DNA of 64,000 nucleotides, from contig OZ245874.1 of assembly GCA_965229335.1 (NCBI GenBank), forward strand, positions 4,836,001-4,900,000, written 5' to 3'. The notes under the pieces are model-generated. The model did not search any database and had not been told where the DNA came from. It saw only the letters and a program-made list of their open reading frames with translations. This DNA comes from JAFKFH01 sp017307375. GTDB lineage: Bacteria > Pseudomonadota > Alphaproteobacteria > Ferrovibrionales > Ferrovibrionaceae. Positions 8,028 to 16,035 of the stretch are shown piece by piece (position 1 is the stretch's first letter; the number at the start of each line of letters is the position of its first letter). The position numbers and the translations under genes were made by a program.

Positions 8028-9349
8028 GGCAGCTCCATCTCGATACGGGCTCCCTTCGCCGTTCCGGCCAGGCGCACCTGCCCGCCATGGGCCTGGACGA
8101 TTTCCCGGACCAGGGCAAGGCCAAGGCCGGTGCCACCCGGACGGGCGGTGGTGAAGGGTTCGAACAAGGTAGCGCGCAATTCGGGCGGCACGCCCAGGCC
8201 ATCGTCGGCCACCCAGATCCGCAATGCCCCCCCGGCGGCGCGGCCGGCACCGAGCTCGACCAGCCCGCCCGGCCCGGTATGCGCCAGCGCATTGAGCAGC
8301 AGGTTGTCGATCGCCCTGGCCATTTGCTCGGGGTCGAACCACGCGGCCTCCACGCCCGCCGCCAGGGCGGGATCGAACGACAGGGTCATGCGCGCCTGAT
8401 CCTGGCGGCCGGGGGCGATGTGAGCCTGCAGGCGTTCTTCCAGCCAGCGCCGCAGATCAAGCGTGCGACGCTCGACGCGAAACGGCTGGGTCAGGGCCAG
8501 CAGGCTGGCGATCAGCGCCTCCAGGCGCTGGGTCTGCGACAGCACCGCCTCGAGGGCGCCGGCGACCCGCGCCTCGCGCATCTCCGGCGGCGCCGCCAGC
8601 GCATTTTCCGCCTTCATGCGCATGGTCCCCAGCGGATTGCGGATCTCGTGCGCCAGTCCGGCCGACAGGCGCCCCAACGTGGCCAGCCGCTCGGCCTGGG
8701 CCAGCTGCGCCTGCAACCGCGCCGCCTGGCCCCGCCAGCGCGACAGGGTCCAGGCCAGCCAGGCCCCGGACGCCAGCACCAGCCCCAGCAGCAGGGCTAC
8801 CGCGAGGATCAGCGGATTGATCACCTCGGCCGCGATCAGCGGCACGCGCAGCAACGTCCAGGCGATTTGCCCCGATCCCGCCATCTCCGGCGGGCAGGCG
8901 GCGAAGACCACCGCTTCGCGCAGGCCGGGACGCATGTCGACCACCGGCGTACCGGAATCGAGGACGCGCTGGGCGGTCGCGGCTATGCGCTCGAGTTCGG
9001 CGCTGGGCGGATCGCGCTTGATCCCGGTGCCGTCATAGGTCGGAAAGGCATAGGCGACGACACCCGCGCCGGCCTGCCAGAAGCCGCCCTCCACGCCCGC
9101 CTGGTCGCGCAGCGCCAGATCGAGGACCGCCTGCGCGCCGGCCGGCGACATGCCGCCGGCCAGCCGCGCCGCACCGGCCTGCAGCGCCTCGCAACTGACG
9201 GCCGCGACGTGCCGGGCACGCGAAACCTGCGCCCCCGCCCCTTGCCGCCCCAGCACCAGCAGCAGCCACGCCAGCACCAGCGCGACGACGGCGATCAACA
9301 GCCACAGGATCAGCAGGTCGCGTCGAACATATTTCTGCAGCGGCAGCAC
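8012..9349 (-). CDS. Membrane sensor histidine kinase
   Basis: Partner kinase of the NtrC-type regulator, 445 residues. Transmembrane helices at about 11-33 and 177-200 flank a periplasmic sensing region of about 140 residues that contains two cysteines. The dimerisation domain carries the H-box GLAHEIRNPLG with phospho-accepting H234. The ATPase domain has the N-box (DNLLLNALAHT), G1 (VADDGLGVPPEL) and G2 (GGTGLGLALV). No HAMP or PAS domain is evident, but a short coiled coil (RLQAQLAQAERL) links membrane and H-box. The start is GTG 9349 preceded by GGAGGAG. The 3' end overlaps the regulator start. The signal may be a substrate or stress linked to the efflux pump encoded upstream, but this is inferred from position. 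Confidence 0.94.
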   Translation of the reverse strand: MLPLQKYVRRDLLILWLLIAVVALVLAWLLLVLGRQGAGAQVSRARHVAAVSCEALQAGAARLAGGMSPAGAQAVLDLALRDQAGVEGGFWQAGAGVVAYAFPTYDGTGIKRDPPSAELERIAATAQRVLDSGTPVVDMRPGLREAVVFAACPPEMAGSGQIAWTLLRVPLIAAEVINPLILAVALLLGLVLASGAWLAWTLSRWRGQAARLQAQLAQAERLATLGRLSAGLAHEIRNPLGTMRMKAENALAAPPEMREARVAGALEAVLSQTQRLEALIASLLALTQPFRVERRTLDLRRWLEERLQAHIAPGRQDQARMTLSFDPALAAGVEAAWFDPEQMARAIDNLLLNALAHTGPGGLVELGAGRAAGGALRIWVADDGLGVPPELRATLFEPFTTARPGGTGLGLALVREIVQAHGGQVRLAGTAKGARIEMELPWPVS

Positions 9350-9397
9350 ACCACTCCTCCGGCAACAGGCCGGGGCCAGTATACATGCCGCGCCCGC

Positions 9398-10807
9398 TCA
9401 GTCTGTCTTCGTCCAGCCGCCGCCCAGGACCTTGTAGAGTTCGACCTGGTTGGTCGACTTGGTCAGGTCCATCGTGATCAGGTCCTGCTGCGCGGCATAG
9501 AGCGAGCGCTGCGAGTCCAGCACGTCGAGATAGCTGTCGATCCCGCGCTGATAGCGGGCCTCGGACAGCGAGAAGCTCTCCTGTGTCGCGTCGACTAGCG
9601 CCTGCTGCGCCGCCATCCGCTGATCCAGCGTGCCGTAGTTGGCCAGTGCGTCAGACACTTCCTTGAAGGCGGTCTGGATCGTCTGCTCGTATTGCGCCAC
9701 GGCGATCGCACGGTCGACACGGGCCGAATCGAGGGTCGCCTGGTTCTGGTCGGCGGTGAAGATCGGCAAGGTGACCTGGGGCGCGAAGCTCCAGGCCGTG
9801 CCGCCGCTCTTGAACAGGCCGGACAGCTCGTTGGAAGCAAGGCCGGCCGACCCGGTCAGCGTCACGCGCGGGAAGAAATTGGCCCGAGCCGCGCCGATCG
9901 AGGCATTCATGGCCTTCAGGCTATGCTCGGCCGCCAGGACGTCCGGCCGGTCCTGCAGCACCTCGGACGGCAGGCCCACCGGCACGGCGGCGAAGGCCGC
10001 GTTGGTGTCGATCTCGTTAAGCGGCAGCAGCGCATCGGGCACCGGGGCGCCGACCACGAGTTGCAGCGCGTTGCGGTCGATCTCGACCAGCGAGGTGTAG
10101 CGGCCGATGTCGACGCGCGCCGATTCCATGCTGGAACGCGCCTGCGACACGTCGAGGGCCGAGGCGACGCCGAGTTCGAACGAACGCTGGACCAGCCGGT
10201 AGGACGCTTCACGGCTGGCGAACGTGCTTTGCGCCAGAGCGAGGCGCTGCCGATCGGCGGCAAGCGTCAGATAGTCGGTCGAGATCGAGGCGATCAGGGC
10301 GATCTGCGTCGAGCGGCGCGCCTCCTCGGTCTGGAAGTACTGCTCCAACGCCTGCTGGTTCAGGCTGCGGATGCGGCCGAAGAAGTCGATTTCCCAGGAC
10401 GAGGTCGCGATGTTGGCGCTGTAGACGCGCGAGGTGGTGTTGCCGTTGGGGTTGATGCCCGGCGCGCGCTGGGCGGTCTCGCCCGCGGTGCCGCTGACCT
10501 GCGGGAACAGGTTCGACCGCTGGATGCGATACTGCGCCTGGGCGCGGTCGATGTTGAGCGCGGCGACGCGCAGGTCGCGATTTTCGCGCAGGCCCAGTTC
10601 GATCACCTGGCGCAGCTTCGCGTCGCGCACGAACTGCTGCCAGGGCAGGTCGGCGGCACGGCCGACCGCGGGCGGCGCCTTGTCATAGGCCGGGCCCGAC
10701 GGCCACAGCGACGGCACCGGCAGGTTGGGCCGCAGGTATTCGGGCACGAAGCTGCAGCCGGCAAGCAGGCTGGCGGTAAGGCCGATGGCGATGGTCTGGC
10801 GGATCAT
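9398..10807 (-). CDS. RND efflux outer-membrane lipoprotein, NodT/OprM family
   Basis: Outer-membrane channel of the tripartite efflux pump, 469 residues, normal for the family. The signal peptide ends in a lipobox (TASLLAGC), so the mature protein is lipid-anchored at Cys18. The two repeated halves characteristic of TolC-like channels are present (AALNIDRAQAQYRIQRSNLFP in the first; ASIGAARANFFPRVTLTG in the second, with DRPDVLAAEHSLKAMNA before it). Its ATG overlaps the pump stop codon (ATGA), showing translational coupling. The C-terminus (YKVLGGGW) matches the usual NodT-family ending. It is followed 48 bp later by the histidine kinase. Confidence 0.96.
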   Translation of the reverse strand: MIRQTIAIGLTASLLAGCSFVPEYLRPNLPVPSLWPSGPAYDKAPPAVGRAADLPWQQFVRDAKLRQVIELGLRENRDLRVAALNIDRAQAQYRIQRSNLFPQVSGTAGETAQRAPGINPNGNTTSRVYSANIATSSWEIDFFGRIRSLNQQALEQYFQTEEARRSTQIALIASISTDYLTLAADRQRLALAQSTFASREASYRLVQRSFELGVASALDVSQARSSMESARVDIGRYTSLVEIDRNALQLVVGAPVPDALLPLNEIDTNAAFAAVPVGLPSEVLQDRPDVLAAEHSLKAMNASIGAARANFFPRVTLTGSAGLASNELSGLFKSGGTAWSFAPQVTLPIFTADQNQATLDSARVDRAIAVAQYEQTIQTAFKEVSDALANYGTLDQRMAAQQALVDATQESFSLSEARYQRGIDSYLDVLDSQRSLYAAQQDLITMDLTKSTNQVELYKVLGGGWTKTD

Positions 10808-13800
10808 TGATGCACGCTCACGCTGGCAGCCGGCACCTCCGCCTGCGGCCGGGTCTTGCCCTTGAACCGCTTGCGGATCACCACGAAGAAGACGGGGACG
10901 AAGAACACGCCGAGCACGGTGGCCGCGATCATGCCGCCGGTGACGCCGGTACCGATCACGTTCTGGCCGCCCGAGCCGGCGCCTTTCGAGATCACCAGCG
11001 GCAACACGCCGAGGATGAAGGCCAGCGAGGTCATGATGACCGGACGCAGACGCAAGCGCACGGCTTCGAGCGTCGCCTCGATCAGCTCCTTGCCGGCCTC
11101 CTGCTGCTCCTTGGCGAATTCGACGATCAGGATCGCGTTCTTCGCCGCAAGCCCGATGGTCGTCAGCAGCGCGACCTGGAAGAAGATGTCGTTGGCCATG
11201 CCGCGCAGGGTCGTGGCGATCAGGGCGCCGACGATACCGAGCGGCACGACCAGCATGACCGAGAACGGGATCGACCAGCTTTCATACAGCGCGGCCAGGC
11301 AGAGGAAGACGATCAGGATCGACAGCGCGTACAACGCCGGTGCCTGCGAGCCGGACTGGCGCTCCTGGTCGGACAGGCCCGTCCACTCGATGCCGACACC
11401 GGGCGGCAGCTGCGTGACGATCTCCTCGACCGCCGCCATCGCGTCGCCCGACGACTTGCCGGGCGCCGCCATGCCCAGCACCTCGACGGCCGGCAGGCCG
11501 TTATAGCGTTCCAGGCGCGGCGAGCCGTAGACCCATTTCGCCGTGGCGAAGGCCGAGAACGGCACCATCTGGCCCAGCGAATTGCGCACGTACCAGCGAT
11601 CGATATCCTGCGGCTGCATGCGGAACGGCGCATCGCCCTGCAGATAGACCTTCTTGGTGCGGCCCCGGTCGAGGAAGTCGTTGACGTAGGCCGAACCCCA
11701 GGCGGTGGTGAGCGTCGAGTTGACCTCGGCCAGCGACAGACCCAGCGCGCCGACCCGCTCCTGATCGATGTCGAGCTGGTATTCGGGCGTATCTTCCTGG
11801 CCGTTCGGACGCACCGCGACCAGTGTCGGATTCTGCGCGGCCATGCCGAGGAACTGGTTGCGCGCGGCCATCAGCCGCTCGTGGCCGATGCCGCCCCGGT
11901 CCTGCAGGAAGAAGTCGAAACCGGTGGCGTTGCCCAGCTCCAGCACCGCCGGCGGGGCGAAGGCGAAGGCCATCGCGCCGCGGAAGCGCATGAACGCCCC
12001 CATTGCGCGGCCGGCGACCGCGCCGACGCGCAGGGCCGGGCTGTTGCGCTGGGACCAGTCCTTGAGGCGGACGAACGCGATGCCGGTATTCTGACCGGCA
12101 CCGGCAAAGCCGAAGCCCGCGACGGTGAACACCGACTCGACGGCGGCCTTCTCGTCGTTGGCGAAATATTGCTGCACCTGGGTCAGCACCTCCTGGGTGC
12201 GTTCGAGCGTCGCGTTCGGCGGCAGCTGCACCTGGGCGAACATGATGCCCTGGTCCTCGTCCGGCAGGAACGAGGTCGGCATGCGCACGAACAGATAGCC
12301 CATGGCCCCGACCAGGACGAGATAGACCAGCATGAAACGGAAGGTGCGGCGCACCATCCAGCCGACCGCCGACTGATAGCCGCTGTTGGTGGCGTCGAAA
12401 CCGCGGTTGAACCAGCCGAACGGCCCGCGGCGGGTGGGGCCGTGATGGGCCGACGGCTTCAGCATCGTCGCGCACAGGGCCGGGGTGACCACGATCGCGA
12501 CGATCACCGACAGCACCATGGCCGAGACGATGGTGATCGAGAACTGGCGATAGATGACGCCGGTCGAACCGGGGAAGAACGCCATCGGCACGAACACCGC
12601 CGACAGCACCAGCGCGATGCCGATCAGCGCGCCGGTAATCTGGCCCATCGACTTGCGCGTCGCCTCGCGCGGCGACAGCCCCTCCTCGCTCATCACCCGC
12701 TCGACGTTCTCGACGACGACGATGGCATCGTCGACCAGCAGGCCGATGGCGAGCACGACGCCGAACATGGTCAGCGTATTGATCGAGTAGCCGAAGGCGG
12801 CGAGCACCGCGAAGGTGCCGAGCAGCACGACCGGGATCGCGATCGTCGGGATCAGCGTGGCGCGGAAGTTCTGGAGGAACAGGTACATGACCAGGAACAC
12901 CAGGACGATCGCCTCGCCCAGCGTCTTGATCACTTCCTCGATCGAGGTCTTGACGAACGGGGTGGTGTCGTAGGGGATCTCGACCTTCATGCCCGGCGGG
13001 AAGAAGGTCTCGAGATCCTTGAGCTGCTTCTCGACCGCCTTGACCGTGTTCAGCGCATTGCCGCCGGTGGCGAGCTTGATGGCGAGACCCACCGCCTGCT
13101 TGCCGTTATAGCGGGCCGAGGTCGAATAGTTCTCGCCGCCGAGCTCGATGCGCGCGACATCGCCCAGGCGCACTTCCGCGCCGTCGGTATTGGTGCGGAG
13201 CAGCACGCGGGCGAATTGTTCGGGCGTGCGCAGCAGGCTCTGCGCCTGGACGGTCGCCGAGATCTGCTGGCCGGCGACCGCCGGGTTGCCGCCGATCTGG
13301 CCGGCCGACACCTGGGCGTTCTGCGCCTGCAGGGCCAGCACCACGTCGCTCGGCATCAGCTTGTAATTGTTCAGCTTGTCGGGGTCGAGCCAGATGCGCA
13401 TCGCATACTGGGCACCGAACAGGGTGACGTCGCCGACGCCTTCGACGCGGCTGATCGTATCCTGCACGCTCGAGGCGACATAGTCGGCCAGGTCGGTCTC
13501 GTTCATCGAGCCGTCCTCGGAGAAGAAGCCGAGCACGAGCAGGAAGTTCGAGGTCGCCTTGGTGACCTGGATGCCCTGGCGCTGCACCACTTCCGGCAGC
13601 AGCGGCGTGGCCAGGGCCAGCTTGTTCTGGACCTGGACCTGGGCGATGTCGGGATTGGTGCCGGCCTCGAAGGTCAGCTTGATTTCCATCTGGCCGGTGC
13701 CGTCGGAGGTCGACGACATGTATTTCAGGCCGTCGATGCCCTTCATGCGCTGCTCGATCACCTGGGTCACGGTGTCCTCGAGCGTCTTGGCCGACGCGCC

Positions 13801-13950
13801 CGGATAGGTCGCGGTGATCGAGACGGCAGGTGGGGCGATGTTGGGATACTGCGCGATCGGCAGGCGATAGATGGCGAGCGCGCCCGCCAGCATGATCACG
13901 ATTGCCACCACCCAGGCAAAGATCGGGCGGTCGATGAAAAAACGGGCCAT
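10804..13950 (-). CDS. RND multidrug efflux permease, HAE1 (AcrB/MexB) family
   Basis: Inner-membrane proton-driven drug pump of 1048 residues, the normal AcrB length. It begins MARFFIDRPIFAWVVAI, as in the family. The proton-relay residues are present: the two Asp in LLVDDAIVVVENVERVM and the Lys in AAKNAILIVEFAKE. Large periplasmic porter domains follow TM1 and TM7. It sits between the adaptor (41 bp upstream) and the outer-membrane channel (4-bp overlap), giving a complete AcrA-AcrB-OprM-type operon. Likely substrates are hydrophobic or amphiphilic drugs, solvents or bile-salt-like compounds, but specificity cannot be read from the sequence. Regulation is probably by the divergent TetR protein. 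Confidence 0.97.
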   Translation of the reverse strand: MARFFIDRPIFAWVVAIVIMLAGALAIYRLPIAQYPNIAPPAVSITATYPGASAKTLEDTVTQVIEQRMKGIDGLKYMSSTSDGTGQMEIKLTFEAGTNPDIAQVQVQNKLALATPLLPEVVQRQGIQVTKATSNFLLVLGFFSEDGSMNETDLADYVASSVQDTISRVEGVGDVTLFGAQYAMRIWLDPDKLNNYKLMPSDVVLALQAQNAQVSAGQIGGNPAVAGQQISATVQAQSLLRTPEQFARVLLRTNTDGAEVRLGDVARIELGGENYSTSARYNGKQAVGLAIKLATGGNALNTVKAVEKQLKDLETFFPPGMKVEIPYDTTPFVKTSIEEVIKTLGEAIVLVFLVMYLFLQNFRATLIPTIAIPVVLLGTFAVLAAFGYSINTLTMFGVVLAIGLLVDDAIVVVENVERVMSEEGLSPREATRKSMGQITGALIGIALVLSAVFVPMAFFPGSTGVIYRQFSITIVSAMVLSVIVAIVVTPALCATMLKPSAHHGPTRRGPFGWFNRGFDATNSGYQSAVGWMVRRTFRFMLVYLVLVGAMGYLFVRMPTSFLPDEDQGIMFAQVQLPPNATLERTQEVLTQVQQYFANDEKAAVESVFTVAGFGFAGAGQNTGIAFVRLKDWSQRNSPALRVGAVAGRAMGAFMRFRGAMAFAFAPPAVLELGNATGFDFFLQDRGGIGHERLMAARNQFLGMAAQNPTLVAVRPNGQEDTPEYQLDIDQERVGALGLSLAEVNSTLTTAWGSAYVNDFLDRGRTKKVYLQGDAPFRMQPQDIDRWYVRNSLGQMVPFSAFATAKWVYGSPRLERYNGLPAVEVLGMAAPGKSSGDAMAAVEEIVTQLPPGVGIEWTGLSDQERQSGSQAPALYALSILIVFLCLAALYESWSIPFSVMLVVPLGIVGALIATTLRGMANDIFFQVALLTTIGLAAKNAILIVEFAKEQQEAGKELIEATLEAVRLRLRPVIMTSLAFILGVLPLVISKGAGSGGQNVIGTGVTGGMIAATVLGVFFVPVFFVVIRKRFKGKTRPQAEVPAASVSVHQ

Positions 13951-13991
13951 GGGTCGGTCGTCCGTCCTGGGCTACTGGGCGATGGGAAAAA

Positions 13992-15218
13992 TCAGAGCTT
14001 GGGCGCCGCGGGCTTGTCGCCCAGGCTGCCCAGCTGCACCGGAACGGCCTTGGCCGGTGCGCCCGGCCGCACCTTCTGGACACCGTCGACGATCAACTGC
14101 TCGCCGCCCTGCAGGCCCGAGGTGACCAGCCATTTGTCGCCGATCGCCCGCTCGGCCTCGATCACCCGCTGCTCGACCTTGCCGTCGGCCCCGAGCAGCA
14201 GTGCCGTCGCCTTGCCCTGGGGGTTGCGGGCCACCGCCTGCTGGGGCACCAGGATCGCCTGGTCGTCGACGCCCTCCTGCAGCACGGCGCGCACGTACAT
14301 GCCGGGCAAGAGGTCGCGATTCGGATTGGGGAACACCGCGCGCACGGTGATCGAGCTGGTCGTCGGCTCGACCGTGACGTCGGTGAAGGCCAGCGTACCG
14401 TCATGCGGATAGACGCTGCCGTCCGACATGATCAGCTTGACCTGGGCGGCCTGCTTGTCACCGGCCCGCTTCAGCCGGCCGGTCTCCAGCTCGCGCTTCA
14501 GCCGCAGCGCGACCGTCGTCGGCTGGGTCACGTCGACATAGATCGGGTCGAGCTGCTGGACGGTGGCGAGCGCCTGGGACTGGTTGGCGGTGACCAGCGC
14601 GCCCTGGGTCACCGACGACTTGCCGATGCGGCCCGAAATCGGCGAGACGACGGTGGTATAGTCGAGGTTGATGCGCGCCGACTGCAACGCGGCCTTGTCG
14701 GCGGCGACGTCGGCCTCGGCCTGCTTCAGCGCGGCGATGGCATCGTCATGCGACTGCTTGGACACCGCGTTGATCGCCGACAGCTCCTTGTAGCGGTCGG
14801 CCTTCAGCTTGGCGACGGTCACATTCGCCTCGGCCTTGGCCAGCGCCGCCTTGGCGCTGTCGAAGGCGGCCTGATAGGTCGCCGGATCGATCTGGTAGAG
14901 CACCTGGCCCGCCTTGATCTCGGCGCCTTCGGTGAACAGCCGCTTCTGGATGATGCCGCCGACCTGCGGGCGCACCTCGGCGATGACGAAGGACGACGTC
15001 CGGCCCGGCAGTTCGGTGGTCAGCGTGACCGGGCCCTTGGTCACCGTGATGACCCCGACTTCCGGCGGCGGATGGGCGCCGCCTTGGGCGTTCGCGGCGT
15101 GTGGCGCCTGATCGCAGCCGGTCAGCGCCAGCGTCGCGAAGATCAGGACGCCGGCGACGATCAGAAGACCGGGAACAGCCACCCCTGCGGGGCGAGTATT
15201 AAGTTTGCCGAATGCCAT
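13992..15218 (-). CDS. RND efflux periplasmic adaptor (membrane fusion protein), AcrA/MexA family
   Basis: Periplasmic adaptor lipoprotein of 408 residues joining the pump to the outer-membrane channel. The lipobox LALTGC follows an N-terminal hydrophobic segment. The HlyD/AcrA core is visible: ELPGRTSSFVIAEVRPQVGG, the half-motif QVLYQIDPATYQAAFDSAKA, then an alpha-hairpin and the barrel segment (VVSPISGRIGKSSVTQGALV). I set the start at ATG 15218, nine bases after GAGG; a longer reading from 15281 has no support. It is the first gene of the efflux operon. Its upstream region (15219-15407) holds a TetR-type operator and a CRP-like site. Confidence 0.95.
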   Translation of the reverse strand: MAFGKLNTRPAGVAVPGLLIVAGVLIFATLALTGCDQAPHAANAQGGAHPPPEVGVITVTKGPVTLTTELPGRTSSFVIAEVRPQVGGIIQKRLFTEGAEIKAGQVLYQIDPATYQAAFDSAKAALAKAEANVTVAKLKADRYKELSAINAVSKQSHDDAIAALKQAEADVAADKAALQSARINLDYTTVVSPISGRIGKSSVTQGALVTANQSQALATVQQLDPIYVDVTQPTTVALRLKRELETGRLKRAGDKQAAQVKLIMSDGSVYPHDGTLAFTDVTVEPTTSSITVRAVFPNPNRDLLPGMYVRAVLQEGVDDQAILVPQQAVARNPQGKATALLLGADGKVEQRVIEAERAIGDKWLVTSGLQGGEQLIVDGVQKVRPGAPAKAVPVQLGSLGDKPAAPKL

Positions 15219-15320
15219 TTTTAACTGCCTCACGGGACCTTGGCCACGGTATGACGGGTTTGCGGCACCCTTCATCCGCACGATTGCGCAGACCGTAACC
15301 GTGTGCGGCGCAACAAACTA

Positions 15321-15336
15321 GAATGAACGTTCACTC
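15321..15336. promoter_or_regulatory. TetR-type operator palindrome
   Basis: GAnTGAACGTTCAnTC, a 16-bp palindrome with a perfect 10-bp core TGAACGTTCA (15324-15333), lies in the divergent intergenic region. It is 102 bp before the adaptor ATG and 71 bp before the TetR ATG. The core resembles known AcrR/TtgR-class operators. It most likely binds the adjacent TetR protein and controls both directions. Confidence 0.75.
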
Positions 15337-15340
15337 TCGG

Positions 15341-15356
15341 TGTGACGGCGGTCACA
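15341..15356. promoter_or_regulatory. CRP/FNR-family binding site (TGTGA-N6-TCACA)
   Basis: TGTGACGGCGGTCACA is an exact TGTGA-N6-TCACA match to the CRP consensus half-sites, with one further symmetric base pair on each inner side. It starts 4 bp after the TetR-type palindrome in the same intergenic region. A CRP-like protein or another regulator with the same recognition helix could bind here. Confidence 0.55.
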
Positions 15357-15407
15357 TTCCTGATAGATTGGAAAGCGGATAGATCGGCGCATGACCAGGG
15401 ACACGCC

Positions 15408-16007
15408 ATGACCATGCCGACCAACCGCGTCGACCGCGACAAGGGCCAGGCCCGCCGCCAGCAGATCCTGGAGGCGGCCGAGGCATGCTTTCGCCGCCGG
15501 GGCTTCCAGGGCGCCTCGGTTGCCGAGATCTGCAAGGGTGCCGGCGTCAGCGCCGGTCATCTCTATCATTTCTACGACAGCAAGGAGGCGATCATCGCCG
15601 CCATCGTCCAGCGCGACCTCGAGGAAAAGCTCGAGATGCTGGAGCAGCTGTCGCAGCGGCCGGACATCACCTCGGCGATGATCGACGAGATCGACGAAGG
15701 CGTCAGCGAGCATATGGACAATCCCGGCACCGGCCTGATGCTCGAGGTGATGGCGGAGGCCAGCCGCAACCCGAAAGTGGCCGAGATGGTCCACCGTTCG
15801 GACGCCACCGCGCGGGCCAAGCTGGCCGAAACCGTGGCCAAGGCCAAGGAGTGCGACCCGGCCAGCCCGCAGCTTGCCGCCGAGGTCGAAGTGATGATCG
15901 CGCTGTTCGAGGGGCTGTCGACCCGGGCGATCTGCAACCCCGATCTCGACCGTGATGCCGTGGCGGGGGTGATGCGGCGGATGATCCGGCATATCCTGGA
16001 AACCTGA
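15408..16007 (+). CDS. TetR/AcrR-family transcriptional regulator
   Basis: Probable repressor of the divergent RND efflux operon, 199 residues. The N-terminal helix-turn-helix is typical: RRQQILEAAEACFRRRGFQGAS, then VAEICKGAGVSAGHLYHFYDSKE (residues about 15-60). The C-terminal ligand-binding domain is acidic and helical. The start ATG 15408 is seven bases after AGGGA; ATG 15414 is an alternative. The intergenic region contains a TGAACGTTCA palindrome of the kind this family binds, suggesting autoregulation and control of the pump, relieved by a pump substrate. rmuC follows 28 bp later on the same strand. Confidence 0.93.
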   Translation: MTMPTNRVDRDKGQARRQQILEAAEACFRRRGFQGASVAEICKGAGVSAGHLYHFYDSKEAIIAAIVQRDLEEKLEMLEQLSQRPDITSAMIDEIDEGVSEHMDNPGTGLMLEVMAEASRNPKVAEMVHRSDATARAKLAETVAKAKECDPASPQLAAEVEVMIALFEGLSTRAICNPDLDRDAVAGVMRRMIRHILET

Positions 16008-16035
16008 TGTCAGCGATTCGCCGGATTTGCCGCTC

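Noticed and set aside
6487..8292. A 601-codon minus-strand frame across the response regulator and beyond
   Set aside because: It is a shifted reading of the kinase and regulator genes, rich in Arg and Gly, with no motif; the true frame shows receiver, AAA+ and Fis domains.
10807..14412. A 1201-codon open frame on the plus strand opposite the RND pump and adaptor genes
   Set aside because: It is an antisense shadow of the GC-rich pump gene: His/Arg/Gln/Asp-rich without domain motifs, while the minus-strand pump has every expected family motif.
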